A DNA stretch of 64,000 nt from Platynereis dumerilii (lineage: Eukaryota > Annelida > Polychaeta > Phyllodocida > Nereididae): positions 186,001 through 250,000 of the forward strand of contig JAPTHN010000193.1 of the NCBI GenBank assembly GCA_026936325.1, written 5' to 3'. This document shows, piece after piece, positions 60,069-64,000 of the stretch. The stretch's first letter is position 1; each line of letters starts with the position of its first letter. Position numbers and translations under genes: made by a program. The notes under the pieces are model-generated. The model searched no databases, was not told where the DNA came from, and worked only from the letters and a program-made list of their open reading frames with translations.

Positions 60069-63022
60069 ATGAATTTGAGGAATTTGCTTGCCACTTGCAT
60101 TTTGATTGATGAGAGAGAAAGGCACTCAGCATGCTCAGGAGACCAGCAGCTGCCACTAAAACAGACGAATCATATTCTTGGCGTTTTTAACACAGTCTTT
60201 TTCTTTCAAATGTTCTCTTTCTCTTTTTCACCATTCCTTATTGTTTTCACCTGTCAAAAAGCTCCAAATTCCAATGTAGCGATGATGCAACATCAGTAAG
60301 AGAAACAATCTCTCTTGGCGTTTCCTGACATTCTGTCACATTCGTTGACAGACCTATCGCTCAGCAGTGAAGCTGGGATGTACAGCAAGAATTGACAAGA
60401 GAATTTGTGGCGCTATTCCACAGCCAAGAATTTGAAGGGTGGGGTATGAGAATTTGAAATGTAAACGTGTAAGAGAGAACTTGTGAGAATTTTTATGGAG
60501 AACTTGAAAGAAAAAGAAAATTGAGAGAATGTGACAAGCTTAATCTGTTGCGATATTTCAAAATCCATGGGTAACTGTGGTGATACTGTGGCAGAGACTT
60601 GTTTGAGAAAATACAAGGAGAATATTTGGCACATCTACAATGAATTTTCAGCAGCTTTAGCTAGAATTTGTCGTAAAAAGATAAATTTTAGGAAGAAAGT
60701 ACAAGGAAAATTTTTTAGCATTATTCAAAGAAAGAAGTTTTCAAAGAATATACAGAGAGATTTAAAGAGAAAGTTTACAGGGAGAATTTGTAATGAGGAT
60801 ATATAGATAATTTACCAGGGGAATTGGAAGATTTTACAGGGAGACTTTGTTGCAAGAATTTTAAGAAGGGAAGTTTGATGAGAGATAGTGTGATTACATC
60901 CCCGGAGACGAGACATCTGACAAAGTCTGACAGACGCAAATTGTTTTACAAAATTGTTTTTGCGAAATTGTTTTGAGGATTGCTTCAGCAGTTTCAAAAC
61001 AATGGCAGAAAGGACGAAAACAAAACAATGAATCAAATCTCGTATGCACATATATGGAGAGTGACTGAAGTCCAAGCTCATCACTCACATGGTGACGTCA
61101 AAGTCTGTTGAAATGGCTAAATTGTATAGCATGTTCATACGCTATAAATCATGTTATATCGCAGAGGGATATGAAACTCTAATCAAATTGTTTGATTCTG
61201 TAAAATATGGTTTTAGATACTGAAAATACAATTCAACAAACTAATTACAAGTGTGTTCGTACACCCAACATGTCCCAACAAGCAAGCCATAAAAATCCTG
61301 CATTGAAATACTTATACTTCCCCAATACCACAACTGTAAATGAGCAACTGTTGTTTATTTCTGTAAAATTGTAAAATTTGTAAAAATATTAAGAAAGAGA
61401 ACATCTATCCCCATAATTTTACTGAGAAACTCATGAATTTTCCATGAACACAATCGACATGAATCACATTTTGTAAGAATCCCCCCCCCCCCAACCTTCA
61501 TAAATGGTACATCCATTTACGATCAACCTTCCTAAACATCTGAATTAAAGGGAACTCAGATGGTATTTGTTGCGTTCAATGCGAAAGTTCTCTTAATTCT
61601 AACACAAAACAATTCTCAACCTGAGACGATAATGTTGTTCAGGCCTTTGGAGGCAGAATACTGCACATGTTGCATTATGAATTTTATGATTGCGCCATTA
61701 GGGACATGCGACAACCCGGAATGCAGCGACATTTTTAAAAATCAAATTCTGGAATTCATAGAAGTAAAGTTCTGCATCATGAGCTCAGAAATAAGAGGAG
61801 TAACATTGACGCAGCGATGATGTGAATAGAATATAAAATTCATAACAAAATGGAGTTCCAAGCTTCATCGGATCCGAAGTATCAAAACCTGTCGCCACAA
61901 ATACCTGGCTCTCCCAGCCCATTAATAATATCACCACAGCACCAAAAGAGCTTTTAAATTAAGATTTCATAAGAGCTAAAACAAACATTGGCAAATACTG
62001 GAAAACATTTGCAAATAGCGGCATTTTGTGTTGATTTAGTGCATGTCACGTCACACGAGTTGAGTACCATTAAATTTCATCAACTCAGAATTGTTCGAGA
62101 TTTGTTCGAAATTAATTCTCACCCGATACTCTCCATCATGCAGGGCATACAAACATGCACAGACCGATTTGATAGTATTCAATTTCATTCGATGTTCATC
62201 CTCTGTTATTTTTAGGAATACTGTGCATATTCTAACTTTTACCATATTGTTCCTTGTTCTTCATCATTGCAAGTTAGTTAAATATTAAGAAAATCATTCG
62301 CATTTTGCCATGCGGTTATCTGGATACCGTTATCAAATTCAAAGTAATTAACCTTCAAAAGTTTAATTGGAAAATTGATAACTTTTATCTAAATGTTATC
62401 TGATGCATTTTCAAATTAATTTTTCCACATGCGCATTTCATCGTTAATCAACCAGAATTTCAAGTTTCATCCAGCATCAACAAGCACATGTGATATTCAA
62501 ATTTTTACCTTATCAAAATATGACCGGCCTTTTCCACACTGCAGGAAATATACAGTGTACAACCATTAAACCAAAGCATAAAAAGTAAAACTATAATAAA
62601 GTATACAGAACTAAAATATATAAAGAGCAACAAAGATGTATAAAACAAAGACATATAAAAAACAAAGATGGAGCCATCCTGGTGTCTAAATGATGTCAAA
62701 ATAGTTTTTTCTTCTCTTTTTTGCTTTTAAAATTTACATGTGACGTAACATAACCTAACAAAACAATAATTAATGTTGTTGTAACAAAACATGAAGCAAT
62801 CTGATTGGACTTGGAAGCAATCTACATCAATTAATTGAAGATCACAGACATCATCAAGATGATGTAGAGTTTTATGTACGCCGACATTACTGATTATCCT
62901 AGTGCTTAGCTAGATGCCAATAAAAGTAATCCCAGGTAGTTTTAGATGTGTTAATTGCTTATAATTGCTTATAAATGGCTAATAAGACTCCTCTGGATCT
63001 TGTTTGGTATGTTGTTCCAGTG

Positions 63023-63082
63023 TATGCAAATGAGGACATTGATATGCAAATTAGGACATCAATATGCAAATGAAGAGTGAAG
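63023..63082. promoter_or_regulatory. Three POU octamers at 20-bp spacing, copy 2
   Basis: ATGCAAAT at 63024-63031, 63044-63051 and 63064-63071, in a 77-bp block identical to that in copy 1. Neighbouring blocks (CAAAGGACTGCAATGAAACG; TATAGATCTATAGCTCC) are also unchanged while much of the duplication has diverged. Confidence 0.55.
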
Positions 63083-63830
63083 CAATGGATCTCCATATAA
63101 GGCGCAAAGGACTGCAATGAAACGGAATTGAATTTCTCATCTTGCAGGATAAATTTAGAAGGAAAAAGGACATTTGAGCGTAGATGAGACAGCTATATAG
63201 ATCTATAGCTCCTTAATTAATTAGCCTCCTAATTGACTTCCTTGAAATTTCACTTCAACGAGATACAAAGACTCCAGCAGAATACATGGCTCGGATAGTA
63301 ACTGGAGTCTCTTATGTGGTTGTAAGGAAATTATTGCAAATTTTATCATTATATCCTAGCAAAGAAGACAGTAAAGGAATATATATTATCTAAGTGACTT
63401 CTCTGCTCTGATTAACCAATAACCATGTTAATGGATTAATATTAACTCAATGCGAGAACACAGCGAGCTGAGAGATGCCCAATGACAAATATATATACTC
63501 AAGATATGGTGAATATATGCAGTACATGTAAAAAAGCCAAAAATACTGTTTGTCTTACACCAATAAGCAATACACCATATTAGTCTGTCTATCCCAACAG
63601 GCCAACACTACAGATTGTTGAGATCATACACAGTGTATGGCACACTCCAAGACCATATTGAATTTTTTCATCATCTACCACAGTCCCAGCCTCACCACTT
63701 AACCCTACAGACCTGTCATAATGTCATATTAACTTTTCTTCTTGTATTTTTCACTTTGTCCTTTTTGGAAGCACTCGGCTGTCAAATTCAGATGTCTAAA
63801 GACGCTGTACAATCTTCTGCTGGGGTTGTT

Positions 63831-64000
63831 ATGTACCAACAAGTGTTTGTCCATCTTTTTTGTGACAATAACGTAGACTAGAAATGTTAGAAAAGCCTCA
63901 GTCCACCAGAACACAAAAACCTTCCCTCTAAGTCCTCTAAATCCAACTAAACAAGACTCCCAAACATCTCCCAGCTGTCTTTAAGAAGACACTACAGTGG
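63831..64000. other. End of window, non-coding
   Basis: No feature recognised. Confidence 0.4.

Larger units (their letters stand above)
57978..63830 (+). repeat. Segmental duplication, copy 2 (~5.9 kb)
   Basis: Direct-orientation partner of 27240-31640. It is longer because of a TIR element at 59292-59800, a fuller SINE at 59872-60068 and additional sequence (about 58600-58840 and 61080-61480) absent from copy 1. The best-kept parts are 61600-62550 and 62990-63275. It ends about 170 bp before the window end. Confidence 0.95.

Overview
The window is eukaryotic nuclear DNA, probably from a marine bilaterian invertebrate. It is AT-rich and gene-poor, contains an assembly gap, and is full of tRNA-derived SINEs, terminal-inverted-repeat (TIR) DNA elements and minisatellites. 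The phylum cannot be fixed from the sequence; an invertebrate deuterostome is my guess. There is no bacterial-style operon, rRNA or CRISPR.

Two host genes can be supported. (1) Two consecutive internal exons of an alpha-catenin (CTNNA-type) gene lie on the minus strand at 42484-42654 and 41670-41873. They join in phase and encode the start of the M region, including the vinculin-binding helix. I found no other exon of this gene, so most of the window may be intron; if so, one intron exceeds 41 kb. (2) A compact single-exon minus-strand unit at about 36477-37152 encodes a 125-residue protein with a hydrophobic N-terminus and a strongly cationic C-terminus. It has a TATA box, three perfect CRE palindromes and a poly(A) signal.

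Layout: 1-1136 unassigned; 1137-4165 a 3-kb minisatellite of about 29-bp units containing a copied 678-bp block; 5613-6027 SINE family A; 6447-7473 TIR element with an iterated motif; 9200-9985 transposon-like tandem array; 17078-20195, 20709-21816 and 25001-26506 TA-flanked TIR elements; 27240-31640 first copy of a segmental duplication; 33365-35000 SINE family B copies; 36477-37152 small gene; 40095-41615 three short elements; 41670-42654 alpha-catenin exons; 44455-45218 a cluster of AGGTCA half-sites; 49158-49657 a 500-N gap; 49658 to about 56757 a broken Ty3/gypsy-type retroelement; 56766-57180 a diverged repeat; 57978-63830 second copy of the duplication, in the same orientation about 32 kb away.

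The best candidates for something undescribed are: the retroelement's extra module (two C2H2 fingers followed by a TatD-type metal nuclease with all the family's metal-binding motifs) placed where env would be, after a splice acceptor; a block of three POU octamers at exact 20-bp spacing kept identical in both duplication copies; the small cationic protein gene with a CRE-rich promoter; and a set of TA-flanked elements that repeat a short end motif internally.
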